From NCBI RefSeq assembly GCF_028554725.1, contig NC_071670.1:56760501-56824500 (forward strand): a DNA stretch of 64,000 nucleotides. Direction: 5' to 3'. This stretch comes from Zeugodacus cucurbitae (Eukaryota > Arthropoda > Insecta > Diptera > Tephritidae). The translations under genes and the position numbers were made by a program. The notes under the pieces are model-generated. The model did not search any database. It saw only the letters and a program-made list of their open reading frames with translations, and had not been told where the DNA came from. Shown here one piece after another: positions 36,301 through 49,400 of this stretch (position 1 is its first letter; every line of letters begins with the position of its first letter).

Positions 36301-37102
36301 TTTGGCGCTCGTTTCGTTTGGCGGCCCGCATGCGAAGCAGTCTTTTTCAAGCAATTTAATTTTCTTGCTTGTATTTTTTGTTGTATTCGTTTGTGCTCGC
36401 ATTATTCTTTGCTTTTCCTGTTTGTGCTGCACTTTTGCTCGCTTGCCGCGCTATTGATTTTATTTCGTGTTATCAGCGAAAATTGTATTTGCGGCGGTTC
36501 GGCAAAAAAAAAAAATTGTTGGCGGGGAGCTGCTTAGAATTGTATACATATTCATACATCTCTATACATATGAGTATACAAATAGAGCGGTGTGTGGGCG
36601 CGCTGTGGCGGTAAAAAATAGATGCAGAGTATCAGCTGAAAGCTAATGTCTGCACAAATCTATGCGGGTACCTGTTGTCTGCCGCTGTGTGTGATTATTT
36701 GGGTTAGTGCTTTATTCAGGAAAAATGCACAGTGTTCTGAATTGCATAAAAAATTTTTTATACCTTTGCTTAATTAAAAATATAAAAAATTGATTACATC
36801 CAATGTGAAACTAACTTGTAATAATCATTCTTAGAACAGTGCTCACTGCGTTAGTAGTATGGTATCAGCACCTAGAAAGCCAAACACAAAGGTTTTACTT
36901 TATTTCTAACATAAATTTTCCAATTTGTTGGAAAACAACAAGAGGAACACCAAAAAATTGGGTCTAAAGTTCGGTAAAACACCTAACCAATGACTTCGCG
37001 TTTGGCGTAATAATTTATTATCAATTCTCTTTACAAAAATACTCATCTAAGTCGATTGTACTGAACTATAACCTCTTTAAGAGCACCCACTGCATCAGAT
37101 TT
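33362..37102. other. Non-coding stretch
   Basis: No gene recognised. 35158-35451 is open only because of AT-rich sequence. 35.7-36.7 kb is GC-richer with simple T and TTG runs and looks regulatory. 35679 has an AAG/GTAAGG donor-like word with no convincing acceptor. Confidence 0.5.
35188..35332 (+). repeat. Cluster of TTATACCAG words
   Basis: TTATACCAG(T/A)T occurs five times in about 145 bases, the last two directly adjacent. The sequence between is AT-rich and unrelated. Confidence 0.6.
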
Positions 37103-38093
37103 CTATACTCTCGCAACAAAAGTTGCTAAGAGAGTATACTAGTTTGGTTCACAAAACGGTTGGTTGTAAGCCCTAAAACTAAAAGAGTCAGATATAGTGT
37201 TATATACAAAATTGATCAAGGCGACGAGTAGAGTTGAAATACTAAGTTTTTTGTATATATCTCATAAACTATAATACTAAAGCTATATCAACGAAAATCT
37301 CAGCTGCCGTTTTCTTCAGGCACTTCTTTATACAGTCCAAAAAATGGAGAAAATCGGATTATAACCACGCCCACCTCCCTTACAATTATGTTCAAAATTA
37401 CTAAAAATGCTTTAATTCATAATAAGGAAAACCACCAGAAACCTTTAATTTCATTATAAAGATGGTACAGAAGAGCAGCACTCAAAATGGTATACAAAAT
37501 TTTAAATGGGTGTAGCTCCGCACACTTATGGGTCAACACCATATCTAAAAAACTACTCGACCAAATTCATTGAAATTCGGTTTATAATATATTCCTGGCT
37601 TCACAATGATATGTTGTGAATATAGTTCAAATCGGTTCACAACTACGCCTACTTCCCTTATACCAGAACTTTGAAGTCGATCTGAATCGTTTACTTTACC
37701 ATATATAAAATTAAATTAAGCACCAGTGAAGATATCGGGATAGAACTTTGCGCAAATACTGCATTTTTACTGTGGTATCGCCCTTTTATATGAGTACCTC
37801 AGAGCTTCAACTAATTTTTTTTTACCGAAAATAAAGGTAAATCTCTCAGATATTTTGAAGAAATTCAGAGGGAATATTTTTCTTCTAATAATATTTCTCC
37901 GCACTAAAAATTTGTGAAATCGAGTCATAACTTCTCCTAATATTAGGGTTTCCAACTTTCAATATATACTATATACCATATATATACGAATATGTGGGTC
38001 AAATTGTTTGTTATATTAATAAATTTAAATAAATAAATTGCGAGAGTATAAAATGTTCGGTGATACCCAAACTTAGCTCCTCCTTACTTCTCC
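37103..38093 (-). repeat. Hairpin-ended dispersed repeat, copy 2 (reversed)
   Basis: On the plus strand it opens with a hairpin, TATACTCTCGCAAC then GTTGCTAAGAGAGTATA. It closes with TTGCGAGAGTATAAAATGTT, CGGTGATACCCAAACTTAG and CCTTACTT. These are the reverse complement of the family's right and left ends. Internal GGGCGTGG-type words appear as their complements (CCACGCCCACC near 37370). No open frame of note. Confidence 0.7.
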
Positions 38094-38690
38094 TTGATGT
38101 CTATAGAAAAGATTCTGAGAACTACCACGATATTTCATCTTTATTATTACATGTTATATTCTGAGAAATATCAGTAATATTACTTCTTTCAACACTCTGA
38201 TTCGATCCATTAAATATATAAATTTTATGTGTAATACTATAGAACAAAGCGATTAATTAGGAAAAGATAAGGTAAACCTCTACAGTAAATTAGGGTACAA
38301 TAGTGAACAAACAAGAGTTGAATTTATCAGGATGATTTGTTTTGGATTACTTGTTTAAAGTGCTTCCAAAAGAATATATCTATAATATCTATAATATATT
38401 CCACAAATTGTAAAATCTGTACAAATTAGGTTACTAGCGCCACCTAGCGGTTTCATTTTCAAACTTGAGAATAAACATAGTTTCTAGAGGTTAAGGCATG
38501 CCTGAAATTTTCAAAAAATATTTTTTTCCTCGTTAAAAAGCTAAGAAAAGGTTGGATTAAATTGGTGATTATTTTCCGGCTTCCCACAACTTCAATTACG
38601 TCATTTATATTATTATTTTACTTTGATCTGCACTTTAATCACGTCGCTTCGTAAAACTTTAACTGAAACGTGCAACTGAACCTTAATTAA
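38094..38690. other. Non-coding stretch with an insulator-like motif
   Basis: AT-rich. It includes the CTCF-type site listed next and nothing else recognisable. Confidence 0.4.
38433..38450 (-). promoter_or_regulatory. CTCF-like insulator motif
   Basis: On the minus strand this reads CCGCTAGGTGGCGCTAGT, carrying the AGGTGGCGC core of the fly and vertebrate CTCF consensus with the flanking CCGCT. Its GC content stands out in AT-rich surroundings. Occupancy cannot be judged from sequence. Confidence 0.55.
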
Positions 38691-38992
38691 AACTGTAAAT
38701 ATAACTTTTATTTTCCCTGTAATTAGAGAAAAAAGTCTTAATATTCTCACACATTTCAAAAAAGCTGGAAAGAAGAAAGTATAGAAACAAACACACTGCC
38801 AAGCGACAAACACAATAAAGAAGCTTATAAAATAAAAATAAATAAAAAAAAGTTAATGTGAATTGTCGAAGAAAGCGTAAGGTAAAAAGCAATTGTTGCA
38901 AAGGTGCGACACCGACACCGACGTGACACTAGCGAAAATTGCAAAAATACTTGCGAAAGTGTTTGAAAATTGCGCAAGTTTGATAGCTGCCA
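38691..38992 (+). other. Possible untranslated exon ending in a strong donor
   Basis: A-rich leader-like sequence becomes more complex at 38860-38990 and ends at AGCTGCCAG/GTAAGCG (GT at 38993-38994), a near-consensus donor. No strong acceptor precedes it, so it could be a first exon with an unmapped start. The sequence after the donor is a long A-rich run, unusual for an intron start. Confidence 0.25.
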
Positions 38993-38994
38993 GG

Positions 38995-41069
38995 TAAGCG
39001 AAAAAAAAAGAAAATATCAAAATAAAATGCGAAAAAATTAGAAAAAAAAATAAAAAAAAAATGTGAAAATAAGAGAAGAAAATGAAAATAAAAAATAAAA
39101 ATTGCAAAAAAGAAGCTCGACAAAAATTTCGCACAATGAAAATCTAATCAAATAAAAAATGTATAAAATGAGATTTGGTGACTAAAGCGTGCTAGTATGA
39201 AGAAAAAATAAAAAAAAATATTAAAAGTATAATAATAAAATAAAATCTTACCTTTGCGCAGACAGTAACAAGAAATCAAACACACGCTTGAGAATTTTGT
39301 GGAAAAAATACTTCACACCAAATGTTTGAAGCGCATTTTTTCAACGGTCACATTTATCGAGCGCACATTTATATGTACATATAATATAACGGCATGATAT
39401 GAACAGTCTACACTTAGTAGCTATGGAGTTGGAGATACACCCCAAAAATGTACTTAAGGTTTATCGCAACAACAAAATTTAATGCCTTATGGCATGTGTG
39501 TGTGCCGCGGCGCTTGCTAGTAGCGCTCACTAAGTGTTTGCGGTAAGACATAGTCTTCTTCTTACTGTACATACATATGGTGGAGTATTGGGGTGTCGTG
39601 GGACGACTGACAAAATCAATTTAACGATGACAGTCAGCAAAGTGACACTTAGTGAATTCCAAGGAAAATATTGACTGCATGTCACTTTCGACACTTGTTG
39701 TTGTTGTTGTTATTTTGTACTTCAGTAGTGCTGCGGCAGCTCAGCTTTTGCGTCAGCGAGGGGAGACTTGCACATATGTTCGTGCGTTCAGTGGTGTGGA
39801 GATAGTGCGTGGCGGCCGCTGCTGCGCTTTTTTTACACACATCTGTACATGCATATGTATGTTTGTATGTATGTATATGTATCGCTTAATGTCTATGCGC
39901 CTCTAGCTTTAGCTCTTATCGGCGGCAAAGAATGCGCTAGCTGCCCTACGACGATCAATGCGTATCTGTTGAGGAGTGTGCAACAACAACAACACACACA
40001 CATGCATTTTCATATATACTCATATTCATTCTCATGTATAAATAAATATGACATGACATGTGAATAGATATATGCGTGCACTTATAAATAACTGCATTGC
40101 AGTGATGGTCAGACAAACAGTGTGAACATTGGAATTTGTCCCCAGTGTCAATATACGATAAATGGAGTGTCTTGCAATAATGAAATAGAAATGAACGAAA
40201 TATTGAAAAATTGTCGCAGTCGAGCAATAAAAAAATCCGTTACAGCAGCAAATTGTTAATGCCTCACTTGTGGGACTTGTAATTGATAATTTCAGTCAAT
40301 TACTGCAGCCATTATACGCACGTACACACACATTTATACCTACCACTACAGTTACTCGATGCGTTTGTATGTGTTGAGGCATATCAGCTTACCGAAATTT
40401 AACACACGCACACATACATCTTGTCATACATACTTGTGTGTGCTGCACTCTCAAGTGTCGTAATGTTCATAAATTTATTGATTTCCAACCGCTGCTCGGC
40501 CCTGCGCATTTAATTTATTGATTTTCAATTTTGCTTTACGCCCTTTTGGTTGAGCGATAAACGTGTCGAAATTGTTGTTGTTTTTATTATTTATTAATTT
40601 TTGTTTTTGTATTTTTCCACATTTTCCATTTCGTTTTTAATTGTATTAATTTAAATTTGCTTGCTTGTAATTGTGCGCAATCGTTAACAACAAATTGCTT
40701 GTTGCATTTGTTTAACGGTCTCGAAGCAACCGTAATTGAGCGGTAAAATTGATAAAATCTACTACTGTTATGCTTTCTTAGCGTCCATAAAAAGCTATGC
40801 TATTTATAGAAATATAAATTTGTTTTCGAAAATTAAGTTGTTAAAGAAATACATTAGTGAATAATGCATTCGATAAGCGCCGAGCGCTTTGGGCAATTGG
40901 CTTACATTATGCGTTTTTATGTAATACAATTTTTAAGATTATTTGATAATTTATGTATAAAGTGGAACTGTTTTTATTATGTCAATAAAAAAGTTGTAAG
41001 CCGATATTATCAACTTTCACTTTTATGTCTATAGTTTGGGTTTTAACAAAAAAAGAAATATTGTAAAAA
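38995..41069. other. Non-coding stretch
   Basis: 39.0-39.3 kb is nearly pure A with G interruptions. 39.5-40.7 kb has TTG, CA and CATA simple repeats with some GC-richer words. No gene seen. Confidence 0.45.
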
Positions 41070-41325
41070 AGGTTGCCACCTGTTTTTTTTTTAATTTTTT
41101 AACAAACAAATATTTTGTACAAATAGTTTTCAATTATATTACATTCAAAACCCCTTTTTATCAAAATAATATTTTCAGGGGTTGCCAGCTGGTTTCATTT
41201 GTAAATAAATTATGAGTTAAAAAATAGGTGCAAAGAATTTTGTATTGCTTCAAACAAAGTTCTTATGTACATACTTATGTTTATGGCAGTATTATCATTT
41301 GTAGAGGGTTGCCACCTGCACTGTT
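41070..41325 (+). repeat. Second array of the GGGTTGCCACCTG word
   Basis: Copies at 41070 (GGTTGCCACCTG), 41179 (GGGTTGCCAGCTG) and 41306 (GGGTTGCCACCTG), spaced 109 and 127 bases. Spacers are AT-rich and not alignable by eye with each other. Same strand and similar spacing as the array at 10762. Confidence 0.6.
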
Positions 41326-41487
41326 TTTATATTTTTTTTTCTGAAACTGACTTTTGTCCATTAAATTATAGTCTTATCTAATTAAATTCCAGTTTTTGCA
41401 TTATTTCCTTCTTACTTACTCTTGAATTAATTTAATTACTTAAAAGAAAGATTTTGAAAGTAAAAAATATGTTTTTGATTTCGACAA

Positions 41488-41687
41488 AAAGTCTCTCTAT
41501 AACTCGAAGTTCTCCATAACTCGAACCCTTGAATTGTCATTTGTCAAATTTAATATGTACAAATTTTCTTCCATAAATCGAAAAATTTTAGTATCGAGAC
41601 AGAATCATAAAAGAGTCTCTCTATATCGTACGGAGGCGAAAAAAAATAAGATATTGCACTTATGGATTGCATAAAGAAGTTCCACTG
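41488..41687. mobile_element. Tigger-like MITE, partial
   Basis: The left part, CTCTATAACTCGAAGTTCTCC, lacks its first bases. The right end is GAAGTTCCACTG. It shares AGTATCGAGACAGAATCAT and AAAAATAAGATATT with copies at 28.1 and 42.2 kb. Confidence 0.55.
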
Positions 41688-42161
41688 CATTAATCTACCT
41701 CTCATGAGAATACCATTCTGTGGGCATTGGGCTTGTAGAACTTCTTTGTATATCGATTTCATAAATAGACCTTTTTAGTTAGTTATCTAAATTAATTTAA
41801 TTGGTCGGTGAAATGTTATGTTTTTGTCTGAAAAATTTTAAATTTTGTTTTTGATTTCTTTTTTTTTGTTGTCTATTCTTTTTTTTATCTTCATAAATTT
41901 ATATGTGCATAGTATTATAGTATTGGATTGAACAGAGATCTTTGTTTTATTGCTGTGTTGATCTAGAACAGCGAAATTTTAAACACATTGCAAGAACCAT
42001 ATCTGTGCAAAACATTTTTTTAATCCAAAATAATTTTTTAAAAATTCGAAATTTAAAATATTTTTCCAACAAGTGTTCGAAAGATTTATTAAATTTTTTT
42101 CCATTAGGATTCAGAATAACTACACTGCCCGAAACTTATTTTTTGATTTGTTTGCTTTGTT

Positions 42162-42492
42162 GAAGATCTCTATAACTCTAACTTTTGAATTGCCAATAGA
42201 AGTAAAATTTCATAACAATTTCCTTCCATAAATCAAACTTTTCGACCAAGGCATAATACAAAATTTAAAATTTTACTATCGAGGCAGAATTTAATTTTAT
42301 TTAAAGTAGTCCCTATGTCGTATGTAGGCGAACAAAAAATAAGATATTACACTTATGGATCGTTAAATAAATAAAACTGTGTATAAATCTATAGTTTACA
42401 GCTTTTTGAAAAAGTTTATGTTTTAATGAAAATTCTGTAACTCGAAGTTTTTTTTTGGATTGTGGCGATACGATTGTAGAGAAGTTCCACTC
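42162..42492. mobile_element. Tigger-like MITE, long form
   Basis: Starts near GAAGATCTCTATAACTC and ends GAGAAGTTCCACTC. The interior shares ATAATACAAAATTTAAAATT, TACTATCGAGGCAGAAT and AAGATATTACACTTATGG with the copies at 28.1 and 41.5 kb. At about 330 bases it is the longest of the family here. Confidence 0.6.
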
Positions 42493-45400
42493 TATATTTT
42501 ATAATAGCTAGGTTCATGATTTTCTCACTCTTCATGCTTTGATCTCTACTTGAATTTATTAGTTAATATGCGGTTCAAAGATTTACAATCTAATTGCTCA
42601 AAATCTCCGTAATGATTACTAATAATGAGTTTATGTAATTGAATATAATCCTTAATTTATTTGTAGAGAAGAGGCATATTCTATAAATATTGTATTACTA
42701 ACAGTTTTAATTATTAATATACAACTATTAAACTACTTAACCACGCAAAATACTAGACACATTTCTAGTAATTAATTGTATAATGCCCTCATACAATAAA
42801 ATCTCAGAATGAGAAGGATTCGTAGAAATTTATCATTTGAATAATGACTGATGCTGCCAGAGCCAACAATAATATAAATATGTACCTACATACATATATG
42901 TTTTTGTATTACATCGTTGCATTTTATGAAAGCTAAATCTCCTACTTCCAATGCATTCATAATTAAATTTTGATAAAGCTCTCAAAATCTGCGCCATTTT
43001 CCGGCTTCTACTAGGCACTAAGCTATGAATATTCAAATTCCATGTTGCAAATGTATGTATGCGTAAAGCTTCCCTAGCGCATGCCGAAAATTCGATTTCG
43101 GCTGAAAAGCACTGCAACTCCACGAAACTGCTGTACAATGGAAATTATTTAATAAATTTTGATTATATGGAAAATATATTATTCTCACGGAAGCAACAGA
43201 ATATAGTCTATAACATATTATATTAATATATGCATACATACATACAAATACATTCAAGCGCGCTGCTTCATAATCAAATGCATTTTTGTGCGCTCGCCTG
43301 ACATTCTATGACTCTGCTTATGGATATCTAACTATGTGTGTTCCTATGTCTATGACAATAGGTATGCTTGTAGGTCTACGACCTGAATTTGAATTATTGC
43401 CATAGACGAAATTTCGGAATGGCATAATTTACTAGCTTTCATGAAAATAAATGTTTTGGCTGCACAAATTTGAGCACACACACACACGCTTACATACACA
43501 CATACATACATATATATGTATGTATGTTAGAATGCCCGTAAATACATTTGGTGCGTTGTGGCGACGCCTGCGATACAATTGTTCCAAATTCACAGCAAGC
43601 CATTATCGGTGGAGTGCATCGCTGGTAAAAGGCCAGTCATGTCAGTAGCTCTACCTGGCTGCATACAAGCACACACACATGCATAGAAATAAGCTAAACT
43701 GTCTTCCTGACTGTGTTTACCTTCCGCCCTCTGCTCCGAAATTGTGCAAGCACGCCGCTGAGACACACTCACATACATATATACATATGTAGATATCATC
43801 TGCGCTATAAATGCGCATAATTGTTGTTGTTGTTCTTATTGTTGTTGGTTGGTTGGAAAATGTGCACGACGGCGCAGAATTTTCACTTATCTGCGCGCTT
43901 TCCTGTCTGTCCAAAATGCAGCTCATTCAAATAACAATAACAACAACATTTTACCAACAGCTGCGCTATTGTGCCGCCATTAATGTGACTGTCTATGTGT
44001 GTGTGTGTGTGTTTGCATTTATCTGCCTGTGACAATCTTTGTTTGGCCATTTCCGCGGTTAAGTTCAGTCAATTCGGCCATTTCGTTTTTGGTACTACAG
44101 TTGTTGTTGTATTGCGTTGTATTCGGCCGATTTGCTTGTTGGCCATTGCTGCTTTATTTGGCAGCATCATTATTGTTGTTGTTAGTTTATTTATGCTGTA
44201 CATTTCCTTCACAGCGTTTTGAGGCAGCGGAATTCAAGCGAACATCTAAACGAGTAAATCGCAAATTCTCAAATAATTGCTGTCCAAAACACACTCGCCA
44301 GCGATGAAGGCGAAAAAAATACCTTGTGAGCAGTGAACAATGCCACTTTAATTACTTTACTTCGTGTGATTTTCTTGAAGCATGTTTTCTTTTGTTGTTT
44401 GCCCATAAGGGTGCCACTATAATGGCGTTTACGTCGAGAGGCATCATTAATAGTCATTGTAAGGTAACCCAAACCAATTTCTTAATATTATAATTGTTGT
44501 AAACGCATTAGGGGTTGTTGCGGTGGGATTGGTAAACATTTTTTTTTTTTATTTTTACTTTTTGATAAATGATATTCCTAAATTGTGCACTGTAACATTG
44601 TAAAGCGATTTTCAAACACTCATTGTCATTATTAGCACAGTTGTAAGAAAATATTGTGTTCTATGCTCAGTTGAGACTTTCACCTATATATACTAACTCG
44701 AGTACGCCTCGATAGATTGCTTTGAAAATTATAGAAAAGGCTTTATATGTAAAGAGTAAACTAAAATTATCCAAAAACTTGTTTTGGCAAAATAAAAATC
44801 ATGAAACTGAATATTTTTATATCTAGAGAACCATAGTTCAAAAGAATTAATTCCTTCGACTTAGAGGTATTAATAGCCTCCAATTTTAATATTAATTTTC
44901 ATACTATTACAGCGTTCTTAAAACATAAAGATCTGTCCAATGATCTCAATTCAGAAGTGAAGTTGGAAAGACCAAAATATGTATTTTTTGCCGTTGTTGA
45001 TAGGTCTAAAACTGAATGCCGACGCTCAACGAACTCTCTTGCCTTTCAGAACCTCGTAAAAAGTTGCCAAAATTTATTTCTACTTTACAAAGGTCATGTA
45101 GGAGACATTGGCGATAGGTTTTTCGACCAAAATAACTTAAGATAGACAGCCAAAAAGGGGCTTTACGAACTTCGTTCATCTTGATACTTACGCTCAAGCC
45201 GTTATTGGACTGAGCGAATGTAGATTTTAGACTTCCAAGTTTGATAAAGCTCATCATCGATAATGCAAAGAGAGCAAGAGGATTTAGGTTTAGTAAAGGT
45301 TTACAATAAAAATTGCTGTTAAAACTGTGAAAACCGCATATATATGAATGAAAATCTATATTTTTCTCAACATAAAAGCTACCTCGACACCGTACTAATT

Positions 45401-48400
45401 AAATGCTGTATATAAAATTTTTTTTGTTTAATAAATTTACAATATTATATATGCACTGGGATTTCATTTTATACAATGTAATAATATTTTGAATACAGCA
45501 GCATGTAGTGGAAAACAAAGCCTATGCAATTAAAAAGTCGATACAATTTAAAGAGATTTAATTAAATTGCTATTAAATAAACATAAACAGTTTTACGAAG
45601 CCAAGGGAACGCTTTACGCGTAAACAATATAATATGTAATGGCAAAAAGTAAAAAACAAATACAAAATAATGTAAAAAATATGGTAAATAATATTGAAAT
45701 GCTCAAAAGCATAAAAAGTGTAAACAAAAGGCACTGAAAAGACTACAAAATGAATGGCAATGCAATTAATAAAATAACTAATTAAACAGCGCTGAACAAA
45801 TTAAATTTTATTAAGTGCGCTGTGGAGTATTGAAAAAACGGAAGACCTGTAGAATGGCTTTAAAGTATTGTAGAAATAATTTGTAGTTTATTTCAGATAA
45901 AAATTTTGCGGAATCGTTAATGAGAGATATTGAAAATTGTTAAGTGTAGTCACTGACTTTTGAGTCAAAAGTTCTTTATTTCAAAGATAAATAAATTTAA
46001 TGGAAAATAGTCTCAAATTGGTATAGAACGGGAAAAAATGTGAGTAAAATTTAACATTTTACTTGAAAGTTTCATAATGAGTAAACTAGTGAGTAACTAG
46101 TTACTTATGGAGTAGATGTGAAACTAGTTGTTAACTAGTTCCGAAAAAGTTGTATTGTGTTTTTGACTGTAACAGGGAGCTATTACTTATCATAGCATAC
46201 TATTCCACTTGTAACTGCATCAAAGACTCACCTCTCAAACACAGCGTACATGTGTATGTTTCTTCTGTACCCGCAGAATATTCCTAAATTATTCTTCCTG
46301 CAAAAAATGCATGAATACCTGCACAGCTAAACGCTTGAGTTGACACTTTGCACTGGAGTGCAAACAAATAGCTTTAAATCCAACTGAAGTGATATACACA
46401 ATTATGAAAGCAAAAATGACACAAGTCTAGACTCAAGAGCTATGGCAGCGCGCAAATTGATGTGGTGAAAAGTCAAACCGAAATTCACGCAGAGTTGTTT
46501 ATTTCTACGAAAAAATTTGTCAAAACACTCGAGTCAAGCGCTCACACTGCTGGCTGCTACAGTAAGCGTTGCCGCAAGTGCTGATGTTGCGCGCACTCAA
46601 GGCGCTGTCTCGCTTGTCATTTCGTTTGACTTTTTCAGATGTTTATTTGAATAAATGCGAATTTAGCGCATATTGTTTTTTCTATTTTTTTTCCGCGTAG
46701 CTTCGCACTCGAGTATAGTGTGTTTTGACGGCGCTTCGGATGCGCAAGCCATATAGACATGGATAAAGGCCACACAGAGTCAGCAGTTGAACTGATGAGT
46801 TGATGAATGAATGCTCCCTTGTTGTTGTACGAGTTGTTGTTGCTGTTGCATTGTAATTTTTGCGGCGCGCCATTTCAATTTTTATCTACAGATTGCTTTA
46901 TAAGATTTCAATTTCAATTATTAGCGCTTTGCTTTTGCATTTTTTCGTGGCACGCGCAAATGCGTATGAGTCGTTGCCATTCATTCAATAGCAAGAAAAG
47001 CAAATCAGAAAAAAATATGAAATCTGCGCACTTGAATTGGATTTTCTGCTTTTCATTATTTCTTGCGATAATATGTTTTTTTGTGTATAAAAGGTTTCAG
47101 TGTCTATTGAGTTAACGAGTTTGAGATTAATAAACAACATGCGTTGCAGTCTGTAGCCATTAAAATGTCTGAAGAGTAGAAGCGACGTGAGGGGTGGTAG
47201 AGCGCACGTTTGTCGGCATTTGCGCCGTATAACAGCTGAAAATCATCAATTGGGAAAGCAAGCTGCAAACAGTTGAAGTGCCTGTACGCAAAAAATTGAA
47301 TTGCAACAACAACAACAAATACAATAAAAGTAATGCAAAAATCAACCCTGTGGCAATTGCTGTAATTTATGCGGCATATGTGGCAGATAAGCCGTCGGCA
47401 GGACCATCAAACAGAACAAATGCATATTAAGAGCACCTCAGCCTCAACTGCCATAGACATCATCACGATCAGCAGCACCCCCACTTCCACCACCACCATG
47501 GCCATACACCCTTCACAGAGTTAAAATCATTGCCGGTCACCCCTCTTCCTGTCAACAACAGCAATGCCGCGCGCTCTTGCAACAACAAATTGCTGCTGTT
47601 GTTGCAGCGTTCTCATGCGTTTGGCGAAAGGCCAAAATGGCATGACAGTTACAGGGCACAACAAAGCGCAGAAAAACAACAACAATAACAAAGGATATCC
47701 CTTACTCTGCAAAAGACTTTCGGTTATGCGGCGGGGTGTTGGTTTGTATTGCACTTGTTTGTGCCCCGTCTCCCACATTTATTCTGTTACCCACTTCGAT
47801 TTCATAGCATTTCATTTCATTTCCCTGGCCAACTGCATAATTTTGTATGGAAATTTCCACCCTCACAAATGATGGACTATTGAAACATGAAATTAACTCG
47901 CCTCGCCGTTATGCGTTGCGTTAGATGTGGCGCCAGTTTGGGGGTGGTTGCATGGAAAGAAATGCGGAGAAGGAAGTCATAATTCAGGCTATGTGTATAT
48001 GGTTACAAAAGCAGAACTTTATTCCATCATCGATCCATGTATGTTCCAGAAGCATACAAGCATTTTTTTTTTGAGTGCAAGCTGTCAGAGTGGGGTTGTT
48101 AGTTTTCCTCATAAGTATTGAAATTCTATACATCAATTACTGATACCATAGAAATTTGTCATTATAGAAAAAATTTGTAGATATCTTTAAATGAACCTAA
48201 TTGGTCCGAACCCCTGTCTGAAAAGGTCTCCAGCTACCATAAAACTATATATTCATAAGAATCTTTAACAAATGAATAAAAATTATTAAATTATGAAACT
48301 CTAACAACTGAATGTTCAATCAGCGACCAGAATTTGAAACAATTAATTTTCTGGTATTTGAGATTTCCATTTCAAAACACATTTTCGTCAAATGTTAGCT

Positions 48401-48986
48401 TCCTTTACGATCTGCAATGCAATTATCACCACACCTAACATGGAAGCATTTTAACAGACGTCCAACTTAAAAGGATACTATATTCTATTAACTCGAATTG
48501 GAAGCGGCATTCCAGCAAATATAGATCTCATTGCATACTTGTCATTAAGAATTGAAAGTGATTTTTATATGGTTTTTTTTTTGTCAGAAAATTTCTGTCT
48601 TCATCTCAGTATCTGTATTTCATTAGAAATATTTTGGATCGGTCGTCCGAATTACGAAGTATTACGATATGTACAAATATACGAACTCACTTATTAATGA
48701 ATTTGATTTATTAATGTTTTTAAGACTTCTCGAATAATAATTATGTTGAAAAAAATAACAGTTAGAATTGAATTCGTAGATGTGCCGAACAGATTCCAGA
48801 CCATTTAATGACGATTCAATGCAAAGCGACATCTAGCGGATTATTCATTTATTTATGCTCTGTCGATTTGTCGAGTGAAGAGAACGTGGGGACAGAAGTT
48901 CGAGATTCAACCAATCGTGAACAATTGCTCAAGTGATCCCAAAAAAAACCCATGCATGTCAAAGGACTTATTGCTTTGGGGAGGTC
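42493..48986. other. Non-coding stretch
   Basis: No recognisable gene. GC-richer islands at 43.45-44.33, 46.2-47.2 and 47.3-47.9 kb contain CA/TG repeats, (TTG)n or (CAA)n and several domain-less open frames on both strands. 44.5-46.1 kb is AT-rich. 46080-46150 repeats ACTAGT four times. Likely intronic or intergenic regulatory DNA. Confidence 0.45.
48825..48840 (-). promoter_or_regulatory. Weak CTCF-like motif
   Basis: On the minus strand TCCGCTAGATGTCGCT resembles the CTCF core but has T where the key G of TGGCGC is expected. A reverse-oriented relative, GGTAGATGTCGCTACAG, lies at 55220. Low weight. Confidence 0.2.
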
Positions 48987-49400
48987 TTAAGGGGCTACAC
49001 CAGAAAAATTATGCGATTTTCGTGATTTTTTTTTTTTAAGAAAGTATTCGATTGAAAGTTTCGAGGGTTTTTGGACATAACAAGGTATATTTCCAGCTAT
49101 ATTTTAAGATTTTTATTTTACAAAAATTTTGAAAAGTTCTGAAAAAAATGTTAGGTAAAAAAATTGTCGTTTTTAATGCCAAATTGACACTTTTCAACCA
49201 ATCAAAAATATCGTAAGTATAGCAAACATATATTCAAGAAAATGTTCGCAGAAAAGGAGTCCAAACTGATCGTTTTCTATCGAATTTGAATCATTTCTAT
49301 CAGCCTCAGTATTTTATATCGATATCGAGAATAATTTAAAAAAAATTTTTTTTTGTTAAAATTTAATGACATTTCTTTTAAAAGCTTCTGCTTAAAGGAA
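48987..49400. other. Possible truncated TTAA element
   Basis: TTAAGGGGCTACACC at 48988 looks like a TTAA site followed by a G-run end similar to the MITE at 7328. The following 400 bases have its character (AT-rich, long T runs), but no matching right end is found. Confidence 0.3.

Noticed and set aside
47527..47872. Open frames on both strands around 47.6 kb
   Set aside because: Antiparallel frames through (CAA)n and GC-rich sequence, with no domain.
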